Of a stretch of DNA of 64,000 nt, positions 42,947-50,250 are shown piece after piece. Origin of the DNA: Terrimonas rubra. GTDB lineage: Bacteria > Bacteroidota > Bacteroidia > Chitinophagales > Chitinophagaceae. The stretch covers positions 1,674,001-1,738,000 of the forward strand of contig NZ_JBHUOZ010000001.1 of NCBI RefSeq assembly GCF_042686025.1, given 5' to 3'. Numbering within the stretch: the stretch's first letter is position 1; each line of letters begins with the position of its first letter. The translations under genes and the position numbers were made by a program. The notes beneath the pieces are model-generated. The model saw nothing but the letters and a program-made list of their open reading frames with translations, did not search any database and was not told where the DNA came from.

Positions 42947-43480
42947 GACGGGAAGTCCGAAAGTCAGGAAGACGGAAAGGCTGAAGTGGGGAGGATAGAG
43001 ATCAGTGTGGAAGAGGTAGCATGCTAACACTATGATTTAATTACCAAATAAAGTCACTATGGCTTTTAAGTTTGAAAAGTTAATTGTTTGGCAAAAAGCA
43101 ATTGATCTTTCAGAAATTGTTTATTCATTAACCAGGACTTTTCCGGTGGAAGAAAGGTTTGTGTTATCCAACCAGATTCAACGTGCTGCTGATTCTGTTT
43201 CGCTAAATATTGCAGAAGGTTCAACCGGACAGACAAATCCTGAGTTCAAAAGATTCCTTGGTATAGCATTACGATCTAACATTGAAGTGGTGGGGTGTTT
43301 ATGGCTTGCAAAAAAACAAAACATTATTAAAGAGGACGATTTTAATAGAATTTATAAAGCTTGCGAAGAGATACTACTTATGATTAACGGGCTGAAGGCA
43401 TCGTTAAAATAAAAACCTAACAAACAAAAAATGATTTTCAATAACAAATACTTTTCTTCCGGTCTTTCCGACTTCCCGTC
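42947..43480 (+). mobile_element. IVS-like element: inverted short-word arms flanking a four-helix-bundle gene
   Basis: The left arm 42947-42972 and right arm 43455-43480 are inverted copies, 23 of 26 positions complementary (core GACGGGAAGTC, then GAAAG, then GGAAGA). They enclose the 117-residue four-helix-bundle gene, so the RNA could fold with the gene in the loop. This is how 23S rRNA intervening sequences are built. It separates aguB from aguA. The right arm lies inside the aguA reading frame. The word family recurs without a gene at 27404-27440 and 39661-39744. Mobility is inferred. Confidence 0.6.
43059..43412 (+). CDS. Four-helix-bundle protein of the 23S rRNA IVS (S23)/Avd-like family
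   Basis: 117 residues, all helical, with the family pattern FEKLIVWQKAIDLSEIVY at the N-terminus, FPVEERFVLSNQIQRAADSV near residue 30, NIAEGSTGQTNPEFKRFLGIA near 52 (two overlapping motifs) and a final helix to the end. Homologues are encoded in intervening sequences of bacterial 23S rRNA. The Avd accessory protein of diversity-generating retroelements shares the fold and binds nucleic acid. No rRNA gene or reverse transcriptase is near. It shares only partial identity (roughly a third by eye) with the second copy at 55847. Confidence 0.85.
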   Translation: MAFKFEKLIVWQKAIDLSEIVYSLTRTFPVEERFVLSNQIQRAADSVSLNIAEGSTGQTNPEFKRFLGIALRSNIEVVGCLWLAKKQNIIKEDDFNRIYKACEEILLMINGLKASLK

Positions 43481-44549
43481 TTCCGGACCCGCTAACTTTC
43501 TTGCTCCCGGCCAAAAGCCAAAAGACCTGGGATATTTTTTCCCGGCCGAATGGGCACCGCATGAAGCTACCTGGTTAAGCTGGCCCCATAAAGAAGCCAG
43601 CTGGCCCGATAAGCTGGAGGCTATTTATCCTTATTATGCCCAGTTTGTAAAAGAGCTGACGCGGGGTGAGTTGGTAAGAATAAATGTGGTGGACGAAGCC
43701 ATGCAGGCAGCAGCAACAGCCCACCTGGTAAAAGCCGGTGTGGATCTGCAGAAAGTACAGTTTTTTATTCATCCTACCAACGATGCCTGGTGTCGCGATC
43801 ATGGTCCGGCTTTTTTAATAAACCCAACGGCATTACATAAAAAAATGATTGTTGACTGGGGTTATAATGCCTGGGGTAATAAATATCCACCGTTTGATCT
43901 GGATGATAATATACCTACCCGTATTGGCGAAGCATTTAAGTTACCCGTTGTATACCCAGCTATTGTTATGGAAGGGGGCTCGGTGGAGTTTAACGGAGCA
44001 GGAACTATCCTAACCTCTACTGCCTGTTTATTAAACCCTAACCGTAACCCGCACCTGAACCAGCAGGAAATAGAAACCTATTTACAGGATTATTATGGTG
44101 TATCGCAGATATTATGGGTAGATGAGGGTATTGTAGGTGATGATACTGACGGGCATATTGACGATACGGTTCGTTTTGTAAATGAAGACACCGTACTGAC
44201 AGTGATAGAAGAGAATAAACAGGATGAGAATTATGAATTGTTGCAGCATAACCTGAAACAGTTGCAACAAATGCGTTTGTTAAACGGCAAGCAATTAAAT
44301 ATAGTGGAATTGCCGATGCCGGATGCCGTGATCTGGGAAGACCAGCGCTTGCCGGCTTCCTATGCTAACTTCTATATTGCCAACAAATCGGTTATTGTAC
44401 CCACTTACCGTTGTGATAAGGATGATAAGGCTTTACAGATCATTCAGACAGCATTCCCCGACCGCGAGGTAGTAGGTATTGACTCTACAGAGATCATCTG
44501 GGGCCTGGGTAGTTTTCACTGCCTGAGCCAGCAGGAGCCTGCGGTATAG
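43431..44549 (+). CDS. aguA: Agmatine deiminase
   Basis: A 372-residue guanidino-group hydrolase converting agmatine to N-carbamoylputrescine and ammonia. Family motifs are YFFPAEWAPHEATWLSWPH near residue 35, DAWCRDHGPAF near 118, GNKYPPFDLDD near 147 and the catalytic Cys364 in GLGSFHCLSQQEP. The first ~30 residues (from MIFNNKYF to NFLAPG) do not resemble the family; they are translated from the right arm of the preceding element. No later ATG, GTG or TTG in frame precedes the core, so the arm seems to supply the start of the protein. Confidence 0.93.
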   Translation: MIFNNKYFSSGLSDFPSSGPANFLAPGQKPKDLGYFFPAEWAPHEATWLSWPHKEASWPDKLEAIYPYYAQFVKELTRGELVRINVVDEAMQAAATAHLVKAGVDLQKVQFFIHPTNDAWCRDHGPAFLINPTALHKKMIVDWGYNAWGNKYPPFDLDDNIPTRIGEAFKLPVVYPAIVMEGGSVEFNGAGTILTSTACLLNPNRNPHLNQQEIETYLQDYYGVSQILWVDEGIVGDDTDGHIDDTVRFVNEDTVLTVIEENKQDENYELLQHNLKQLQQMRLLNGKQLNIVELPMPDAVIWEDQRLPASYANFYIANKSVIVPTYRCDKDDKALQIIQTAFPDREVVGIDSTEIIWGLGSFHCLSQQEPAV

Positions 44550-44590
44550 GATACGTTCATAAAGTTTTGTAATAAACCGGTGCTGCACAG

Positions 44591-45259
44591 TTATTGTTTA
44601 GGTTCACCTATCAATAACTGTGTAGCATTTTCTATATCAGTGATAAAATGTTTCAGCACGTTGAAGTGCTCAGAAATATATGCACGGAATTCAGCAGCAC
44701 TCCATTCCCTTACATGACATTCGTTATAAGCCGGGCCATAATGATATTTACCTGTAGTTAAAATTCTTTCAGGTGTGCTGATAAACAGTAGCTTAAAATC
44801 GATGGCCTTGATGGTATTGATCAGCTGGTCGGGATCAACGATATGTTCAATTACATCGGCACAAATGATGATGTCGGTTTGTGCGGGTAAGCTACCCGGT
44901 TGCATTATATCAGCCCATTTCCGGTGCGGATAGGTTTTAATGAGAAAATCATAGGTAGGCTTTACTTCAGCACCAATGGTATTACTATCGGGGAACTGGT
45001 GTAATAATTTATAACCGGAGCCACAGCCAATATCCAGGATGTTTGTATAGTTGTATTTATCTGCATACAGCCGTGCCAGTTCATATACTTCTTTCTGGTA
45101 TTCATCGGTCAGGGCCGTATCATCATAATGGGGAACGGATTTCCGGTGGGTATAACCCCGTTTAATATGGTACCTGCTTGGTTGAAAGATAGATCGCCAT
45201 TCTCCGGCAATGTATTCGGCAGCAATAACAAATTTGTTGGCAATTTTTTTTAAAGGCAT
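44591..45259 (-). CDS. Class I SAM-dependent methyltransferase
   Basis: About 222 residues with the Rossmann SAM motif ILDIGCGSGYKLL near residue 75, acidic motif II region IGAEVKPTYDF and DIIICADVIEHIVDPDQL near 128 (motif III/IV). The VIEHIxDP form is common in UbiE/Coq3-like and surface-glycan methyltransferases. Substrate unknown; no glycan genes are adjacent. A TTG 7 codons earlier is excluded because the -7 box overlaps it. Confidence 0.88.
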   Translation of the reverse strand: MPLKKIANKFVIAAEYIAGEWRSIFQPSRYHIKRGYTHRKSVPHYDDTALTDEYQKEVYELARLYADKYNYTNILDIGCGSGYKLLHQFPDSNTIGAEVKPTYDFLIKTYPHRKWADIMQPGSLPAQTDIIICADVIEHIVDPDQLINTIKAIDFKLLFISTPERILTTGKYHYGPAYNECHVREWSAAEFRAYISEHFNVLKHFITDIENATQLLIGEPKQ

Positions 45260-45277
45260 AATGATGATACTGAATTT

Positions 45278-45285
45278 CAAAAGTA
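45278..45285 (-). promoter_or_regulatory. -7 box for methyltransferase
   Basis: TACTTTTG on the minus strand lies 18 bases before ATG 45259 and covers the alternative TTG start. Confidence 0.55.
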
Positions 45286-45299
45286 GGGTATTGTGTGTT

Positions 45300-45490
45300 T
45301 ACGGGCAGGGATAGCAGCGGAAATACTTTTGTGAGGCACGAACAAAAGATTGCAGCGAATAGCCCGGCGCTTGTACAGCCCGTTATGTTATGCGGTAAAT
45401 AATATGCATGAGGTGAATAATACTGCGGGAGATTATACCCGCAATACAAGCGGCCCGCATAATAAGCCCGGCTCTTTTTTATACACATTT
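45300..45490. repeat. GC-rich structured intergenic region with several palindromes
   Basis: CTTTTGT and ACAAAAG (about 45327-45349) flank GAGGCACGA. TGCGGG and CCCGCA (about 45425-45444) flank an AT loop. CCCGGC and GCCCGGCT words occur on both sides. No gene is seen in this divergent gap. The GAGGCACGAAC word links it to the 33524 palindrome. Confidence 0.4.
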
Positions 45491-45608
45491 TAGCCTGTAA
45501 CTGGCTGACTGTCAGCTATGGTGGTATAAAAGCAGAATAAGCCCCGATTTAATGTCAGCTTTCCGTAAAATCCTTGTAACTTGCATCGTTTTTTCAATTT
45601 TATCAACC

Positions 45609-46652
45609 ATGATGGATCTCTCCAATTACGACCCTAATAGCGTTAGTAATCCCAATAATAACATTTTTGGACTACCTACAACCGAGGATGATGCCCGTTT
45701 GGTTATATTACCTGTGCCCTGGGAAGTAACGGTAAGTTATGGTGTGGGTACGGCACGTGCACCGGAATCAATTTTTAAAGCTGCCCTGCAGGTTGACCTG
45801 TATGATGCAGAAACACCGGAAGCCTGGAAACAGGGTTTTTATATGCGCCCGGTTGATGGCAAGTTGCTGATGAAGAGTGATTATTTACGCAAGGAAGCGG
45901 AACTATATATTGATTATATATCCAAAGGTGATGAAGTAAGTGCCAACCAGTTTATGTGTAAGACCATTAAGGATATTAATGAAGGTGGTATATACATTAA
46001 CCAGTGGATATACGACCAGACAAAGGCTTTACTGGAAAAAGGCAAGCTGGTAGGTTTGCTTGGTGGCGACCATAGTGTAACCCTGGGTTATTTAAAAGCA
46101 CTGGCAGAGAAACACAGTGACTTTGGTGTATTACAGATAGATGCACATTGTGACCTGCGTAAAGCTTATGAAGGCTTTAATTATTCGCATGCCAGCATTA
46201 TGTATAATGCGTTGGAGGAAGTGCCGCAGTTATCGAGACTGGTACAGGTGGGTGTACGTGATTATGGCGGTGATGAGTGGGATTATATTCAAAACAGTAA
46301 CTACAGGGTAATTACTTATTTTGACAGGGAGATCAAACACCGCCAGTTTGAAGGCGATACCTGGCGTCATATTGCAGAGGAGATCATTGAAAAACTGCCC
46401 CAGAAAGTATATATAAGTTTTGATATTGACGGGCTTGACCGGAAACTATGCCCGCATACCGGCACGCCGGTACCTGGCGGGTTTGAGCTGGAAGAAGTGT
46501 TTTACCTGTTTAGAAAACTGATACAGAGCGGAAGGGAGATCATAGGATTTGATTTATGTGAAGTGGGATTGAATATGGAGAATGACTGGAATGCCAATGT
46601 AGGCGCAAGGGTATTGTACAAACTCTGCAACCTGACAGTTGTTAGTAATTAA
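45609..46652 (+). CDS. Arginase/agmatinase-family ureohydrolase
   Basis: 347 residues with the binuclear manganese motifs LLGGDHSVTLGYL near residue 150, LQIDAHCDLR near 176 and SFDIDGLDRKLCPHTGTPVPGG near 275 (two overlapping motifs). The family contains arginase, agmatinase and formimidoylglutamase. The neighbourhood (aguA/aguB) makes agmatine or arginine plausible, but the specific substrate is not determined. An in-frame ATG at 45552 would add a hydrophobic, signal-like stretch unsuited to a cytoplasmic enzyme; ATG 45609 or 45612 fits the family start (MDLSNYDPNSV). Confidence 0.87.
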   Translation: MMDLSNYDPNSVSNPNNNIFGLPTTEDDARLVILPVPWEVTVSYGVGTARAPESIFKAALQVDLYDAETPEAWKQGFYMRPVDGKLLMKSDYLRKEAELYIDYISKGDEVSANQFMCKTIKDINEGGIYINQWIYDQTKALLEKGKLVGLLGGDHSVTLGYLKALAEKHSDFGVLQIDAHCDLRKAYEGFNYSHASIMYNALEEVPQLSRLVQVGVRDYGGDEWDYIQNSNYRVITYFDREIKHRQFEGDTWRHIAEEIIEKLPQKVYISFDIDGLDRKLCPHTGTPVPGGFELEEVFYLFRKLIQSGREIIGFDLCEVGLNMENDWNANVGARVLYKLCNLTVVSN

Positions 46653-46691
46653 CAAATAAAGTTGTAAGTTTAAGGACGAACCTTATTTATT

Positions 46692-47258
46692 ATGAATCAT
46701 TTTGAACTGGCGTTAAAAAACGAAAAGCTTTTATATTATCACAGGATGGCCGTGCTGTTGCTCATTTTAAACTTTGCAGCATTTATTATAGTAGCTATTT
46801 ATGCAACAACCAGCACTACCCGTACTTTTGCTATTGTTGGTGTGGCTGCCACCACTTTTGGCCTGGCGATGGCTTACTGGCAATATGCCACTGTAAAAGA
46901 GGCCAATGATAAAAGAAATGTGATAGGGCTGTTTTTTGCCGCTGTTTGCTGGGGATTGATGCAGAGTTGGGTGGCAGCGGTTATTTGTTTACTGGTCCAG
47001 GTTTTTTATTCAATCAGTATCAGGAAACAAATAGTGACTGTTATTGATGGAGGAGTACAATATCCCGCTTTTTTTGGAACAACCACCGCAAAATGGAATG
47101 AGTTGAACAATGTTGTTTTAAAAGACGGCTTGTTAACTATAGATTTTAAAAATAATAAAATAATACAGGCCGAAATAACAGAGACGCAACCTGTAAACGA
47201 GCCGGAGTTTAACCGGTTTTGTAATGCCCGTTTAACGGGTAATTCGGCAGCGGTATAA
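46692..47258 (+). CDS. Membrane protein with YcxB-like C-terminal domain
   Basis: A 188-residue protein with three or four hydrophobic segments within residues 15-115, then a ~70-residue beta-rich cytoplasmic end (VTVIDGGVQYPAFFGTTTAKWNELNNVVLKDG in parts, IDFKNNKIIQAEI). That end resembles the YcxB-like domain, a PH-like fold of unknown role. It lies between the ureohydrolase and a radical SAM gene on the same strand with gaps of 39 and 25 bases, so they are probably one operon. Confidence 0.7.
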   Translation: MNHFELALKNEKLLYYHRMAVLLLILNFAAFIIVAIYATTSTTRTFAIVGVAATTFGLAMAYWQYATVKEANDKRNVIGLFFAAVCWGLMQSWVAAVICLLVQVFYSISIRKQIVTVIDGGVQYPAFFGTTTAKWNELNNVVLKDGLLTIDFKNNKIIQAEITETQPVNEPEFNRFCNARLTGNSAAV

Positions 47259-47283
47259 TACCGTATCATTAAAGTAATACAGC

Positions 47284-48585
47284 ATGAGTTTATCGGAATC
47301 GCCATACATTTTATATTCTGACGGAAAGGGAAATATTTTTGAAGACACATCCCTGTATGTGGTAGGCCGCAGCGGCTGGGATGCTATTCCCATTCCGGAA
47401 GATGAATGGATTGAATTACCGGAAGGCGGTTCCTTATACGAATTACCCGGAAGAAGGGGCATTGGCATTGATGTGGAAACAGGGGATATGCGTTTATGTG
47501 AAAAGGGTTGGGCCGTTGCGGCTTTTATACCTCCGGCACATACCGGTTTTTATTTAGCTGCGTATGAAACCGCAGAAGATGCACCTATACTTCCTTTGTT
47601 TTGTTATACCGCAGTAGGTTGGCTGGATGATAAGTTTTATGTACCCGCTACCCGTATTGAACAGGATATACGCCAGGAGTGTGATGGTTATGACCAGGTG
47701 AAAATACAGGAAGGGGTTGCTAAACTGGTAAGTGCCTACCCGCATAACCGTTTGGTAGAACATTTGGCCGGTAACTGTGCCTTGACCTACCATTGTCCTG
47801 CTGCCCGGAATTATTTTTTAGAAAGATGGGAATGCCCGATACCGGTATCACCAGCCTGTAATGCCAACTGTGTTGGTTGTATATCCTTACAGCCCGATGA
47901 AGAACAGGTGGTGAGTAATCAGGACAGGTTAAAATTCAAGCCTACTCCTGAAGAGATTGTAGAGTATACTGTTCCGCACCTGCAATCCGCACCTTACCCG
48001 ATTGTAAGTTTTGGACAGGGTTGCGAAGGTGAGCCCCTGTTAATGTGGGAGACCATGCGGGATGCTATTATTGAGATAAGAAAACATACACCCAGGGGCA
48101 GCATCAATATCAATACCAACGGGTCAAAACCGGATGCCGTAAGAAAACTGTGCGAGGCCGGCCTGGATTCTATAAGAGTAAGTACCAACTCCGCCCGCAG
48201 GGAAGTGTATATGCCTTACTACCGCCCCAATAACTACGATTTTGATGATATTATTGAAAGCCTGAAAGTGGTGAACAGTTTTGGTGGCTGGACCTCTATC
48301 AATTATTTTGTTTTCCCGGGTATGACCGATAGTGTAGAGGAGTATGAAGCTTTGAGAAAACTGATCAAAGACACTGGTTTAAAAATGATACAGTGGCGTA
48401 ATTTTAATATTGACCCTGACTGGTACCTGGGCAAAATAAATATAGGCGATACGGGTGAATGCATGGGCATTAAACAAATGCAGGAGCTGATCAAAGAAGA
48501 ATTCCCTCATTTAAAATACGGTTACTTTAATCCGCCGATGGAGAGAATAAAGGGTAATTACGACCTGGACTTTGCGCATCATTAG
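47284..48585 (+). CDS. Radical SAM protein with uncharacterised N-terminal region
   Basis: 433 residues. The [4Fe-4S] cysteines Cys192, Cys196 and Cys199 form CxxxCxxC in SPACNANCVGC. SFGQGCEGEPLL near 240 and INTNGSKPDAVRKLCEAGLDSIRVS near 275 (in parts) are the following SAM-barrel motifs. The first ~185 residues have no familiar domain. The conserved WGP-like GRSGWDAIPIPEDEW near residue 32 and DKFYVPATR suggest a beta-rich module. The reaction is unknown. No precursor peptide is obvious next to it; the preceding gene encodes a membrane protein. Confidence 0.85.
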   Translation: MSLSESPYILYSDGKGNIFEDTSLYVVGRSGWDAIPIPEDEWIELPEGGSLYELPGRRGIGIDVETGDMRLCEKGWAVAAFIPPAHTGFYLAAYETAEDAPILPLFCYTAVGWLDDKFYVPATRIEQDIRQECDGYDQVKIQEGVAKLVSAYPHNRLVEHLAGNCALTYHCPAARNYFLERWECPIPVSPACNANCVGCISLQPDEEQVVSNQDRLKFKPTPEEIVEYTVPHLQSAPYPIVSFGQGCEGEPLLMWETMRDAIIEIRKHTPRGSININTNGSKPDAVRKLCEAGLDSIRVSTNSARREVYMPYYRPNNYDFDDIIESLKVVNSFGGWTSINYFVFPGMTDSVEEYEALRKLIKDTGLKMIQWRNFNIDPDWYLGKINIGDTGECMGIKQMQELIKEEFPHLKYGYFNPPMERIKGNYDLDFAHH

Positions 48586-48596
48586 TAGTAAAGTTA

Positions 48597-48650
48597 TTAG
48601 TTAATAGTTAATGGTTCATAGTTAAGAGTTAATGGTGAATAGTTACTGTG
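48597..48650. repeat. Short-word array TAGTTAATGG
   Basis: Words TTAGTTAATAGTTAATGG, TTCATAGTTAAGAGTTAATGG and TGAATAGTTACTG. It is similar to the tail at 12115-12138. Confidence 0.5.
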
Positions 48651-48663
48651 ACCATTATAAAAT

Positions 48664-48713
48664 AAAAAGAGAGAACCGTGCAGCATTCATTGTTGTGCGG
48701 TTCTCTCTTTTTT
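48664..48713 (+). terminator. Terminator after radical SAM gene
   Basis: A 15-bp stem (48664-48678 with 48698-48712) ending in a T-run. Confidence 0.85.
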
Positions 48714-48714
48714 A

Positions 48715-48803
48715 TAAACCTTAAACCTTAAACCTTAAACCTTAAACCTTAAACCTTAAACCTTAAACCTTAAACCTTAAACCTTAAACCTTAAACCTTA
48801 AAC
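48715..48803. repeat. Perfect heptamer microsatellite (TTAAACC)n, about 12.7 copies
   Basis: Eleven uninterrupted full units (48721-48797) are flanked by partial units at both ends, 89 bases without a substitution. The stop codon of the convergent osmC gene (48798-48800) lies in the last partial unit. Confidence 0.95.
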
Positions 48804-49265
48804 ACTACACGCCGGATCATGTTTTACCGGGAAGTTGAGGGAGTTGGCAATAAAACAAAGCTGATGGGCTTTTTCATGGAGGGCCACTGTCTTATCAATC
48901 ATTCCTGCCTCACTTACTTTTACCACGGGATGTAATACTACTTCCTTAAAATGACCGCTGCCATCAGGGTTTTCAACCATTACGCCGGTTGGCTTATCTG
49001 TATAATCGATCACCACAATTTCATGCTGTGCACAGAGGTGTAAGAACCATAACATATGGCAACCGGATATAGAAGCGAGCAATAATTCTTCCGGGTTGTA
49101 CTTGGTACTGTCGCCACGGAAAGCCGTGTCAGAGGAAGCCTGTATAACCGGCTTGTTATCGGCTTTAATTGTATGGGCCCTTTCGTAGGAACGGTAGTCA
49201 AAAGTACCGCTGCCGGTATTGCCGGTCCAGGTAATGGTAAGTTGGTACTGATGTTCTTTTTGCAT
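48798..49265 (-). CDS. OsmC/Ohr-family protein
   Basis: 155 residues with the OsmC fold: beta-rich N-terminal half, then the peroxidatic-type cysteine in SISGCHMLWFLHLC near residue 75, and a second cysteine in HQLCFIANSLNFPV near 140. OsmC proteins reduce organic or hydrogen peroxides with thiols. The sequence falls in the YhfA/OsmC-like side rather than classical Ohr. It is followed on the same strand by nothing and preceded by the isoaspartyl peptidase gene 20 bases upstream, a likely operon. Confidence 0.87.
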   Translation of the reverse strand: MQKEHQYQLTITWTGNTGSGTFDYRSYERAHTIKADNKPVIQASSDTAFRGDSTKYNPEELLLASISGCHMLWFLHLCAQHEIVVIDYTDKPTGVMVENPDGSGHFKEVVLHPVVKVSEAGMIDKTVALHEKAHQLCFIANSLNFPVKHDPACSV

Positions 49266-49285
49266 AACTAAAAATTAAAGGATGC

Positions 49286-50218
49286 TTACTTATAAATATT
49301 CACTTCATTGATACCTGTATTATCCCGTACGCCGCGGTACATGCCTTCGCTGTTAAACAGCAACGCCGTATTGCCTTTACTATCCACACCAATCATGCCA
49401 CCTTCGCCGCCTATTTTTACCAGTTTATCCTGTACCACTATATGCATGGCTTCCTGTAAGCTCAGGCCTTTGTATTCCATCAGGCAACTGACATCGTAAG
49501 CTGTAACGGCACGTATAAATAACTCGCCATGGCCGGTACAACTGATAGCGCAGGTATGGTTATTGGCATAGGTACCACAGCCTATAATGGGACTGTCACC
49601 AATGCGGCCAAATTGTTTATTGGTCATACCACCGGTGCTGGTAGCCGCGGCTACATTACCCTGGCTGTCTACTGCAACGGCGCCTACGGTACCGAATTTT
49701 TTATCTTTTACCGGTATATTATGATCCAGGGCAGTGGTATCGGTATGTTGTACCTGCTGCCATTGGTTGTACCGCTGTTGTGAAAAAAAATAGGTATCCG
49801 GCTCCAAAGTATAACCACGGGTAGCGGCAAAGTCCAGTGCACCCTGGCCGCTGAGCATTACGTGTTCGGTATGGCGCATTACATCAAGCGCAAGCTGTAT
49901 GGGATTTTTTATTTGCTGTATGGCGGCAACGGCTCCTGCCTGTAAATTACTGCCATCCATAATAGCAGCGTCCATTTCATGTTTACCCTGTTTGGTAAAT
50001 ACCGATCCTTTGCCGGCATTGAACAGGGGATTGTCCTCCAGGCTTATTACGGCTGCCAATACCGCCTCGATAGCCGATTGCCCTTTTTGTAACGCATGAT
50101 AACCACTATCCAGCGCCGCCTGCAGGCCGCTGGTATAGGTTTGTTCTAATTCGGGTGTTAGGTCGGTTTTTAATATGGTGCCTGCACCGCCATGGATAGC
50201 TATGGCAATTTTATTCAT
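49286..50218 (-). CDS. iaaA: Isoaspartyl peptidase/L-asparaginase (Ntn hydrolase)
   Basis: A 310-residue precursor of a plant-type asparaginase that self-cleaves before Thr177 in KKFGTVGAVA, the new N-terminal nucleophile. AIHGGAGTI at the start, NPLFNAGKGSVF near 63, GGMTNKQFGRIGDSPIIGCG near 195 (20-residue block) and TGHGELFIRA near 222 are conserved. It splits isoaspartyl dipeptides and asparagine. No signal peptide, so cytoplasmic. ATG 50218 is chosen over a TTG two codons earlier. It sits between the amino acid permease and osmC genes, all on the minus strand. Confidence 0.92.
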   Translation of the reverse strand: MNKIAIAIHGGAGTILKTDLTPELEQTYTSGLQAALDSGYHALQKGQSAIEAVLAAVISLEDNPLFNAGKGSVFTKQGKHEMDAAIMDGSNLQAGAVAAIQQIKNPIQLALDVMRHTEHVMLSGQGALDFAATRGYTLEPDTYFFSQQRYNQWQQVQHTDTTALDHNIPVKDKKFGTVGAVAVDSQGNVAAATSTGGMTNKQFGRIGDSPIIGCGTYANNHTCAISCTGHGELFIRAVTAYDVSCLMEYKGLSLQEAMHIVVQDKLVKIGGEGGMIGVDSKGNTALLFNSEGMYRGVRDNTGINEVNIYK

Positions 50219-50250
50219 GCGCAATTGTTTTTATTTATCGCCGGCGGGCA

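Noticed and set aside
43059..43412. Diversity-generating retroelement (because of the Avd-like fold)
   Set aside because: No reverse transcriptase, template repeat or variable repeat is found near either four-helix-bundle gene.
43059..43412. 23S rRNA gene fragment carrying an intervening sequence
   Set aside because: The flanks are protein-coding genes and short-word arrays; no rRNA sequence is recognisable.
48715..48803. Telomere-like repeat suggesting a linear replicon end
   Set aside because: The array is internal, flanked by ordinary genes, and the unit TTAAACC differs from known telomere units. It is a microsatellite.
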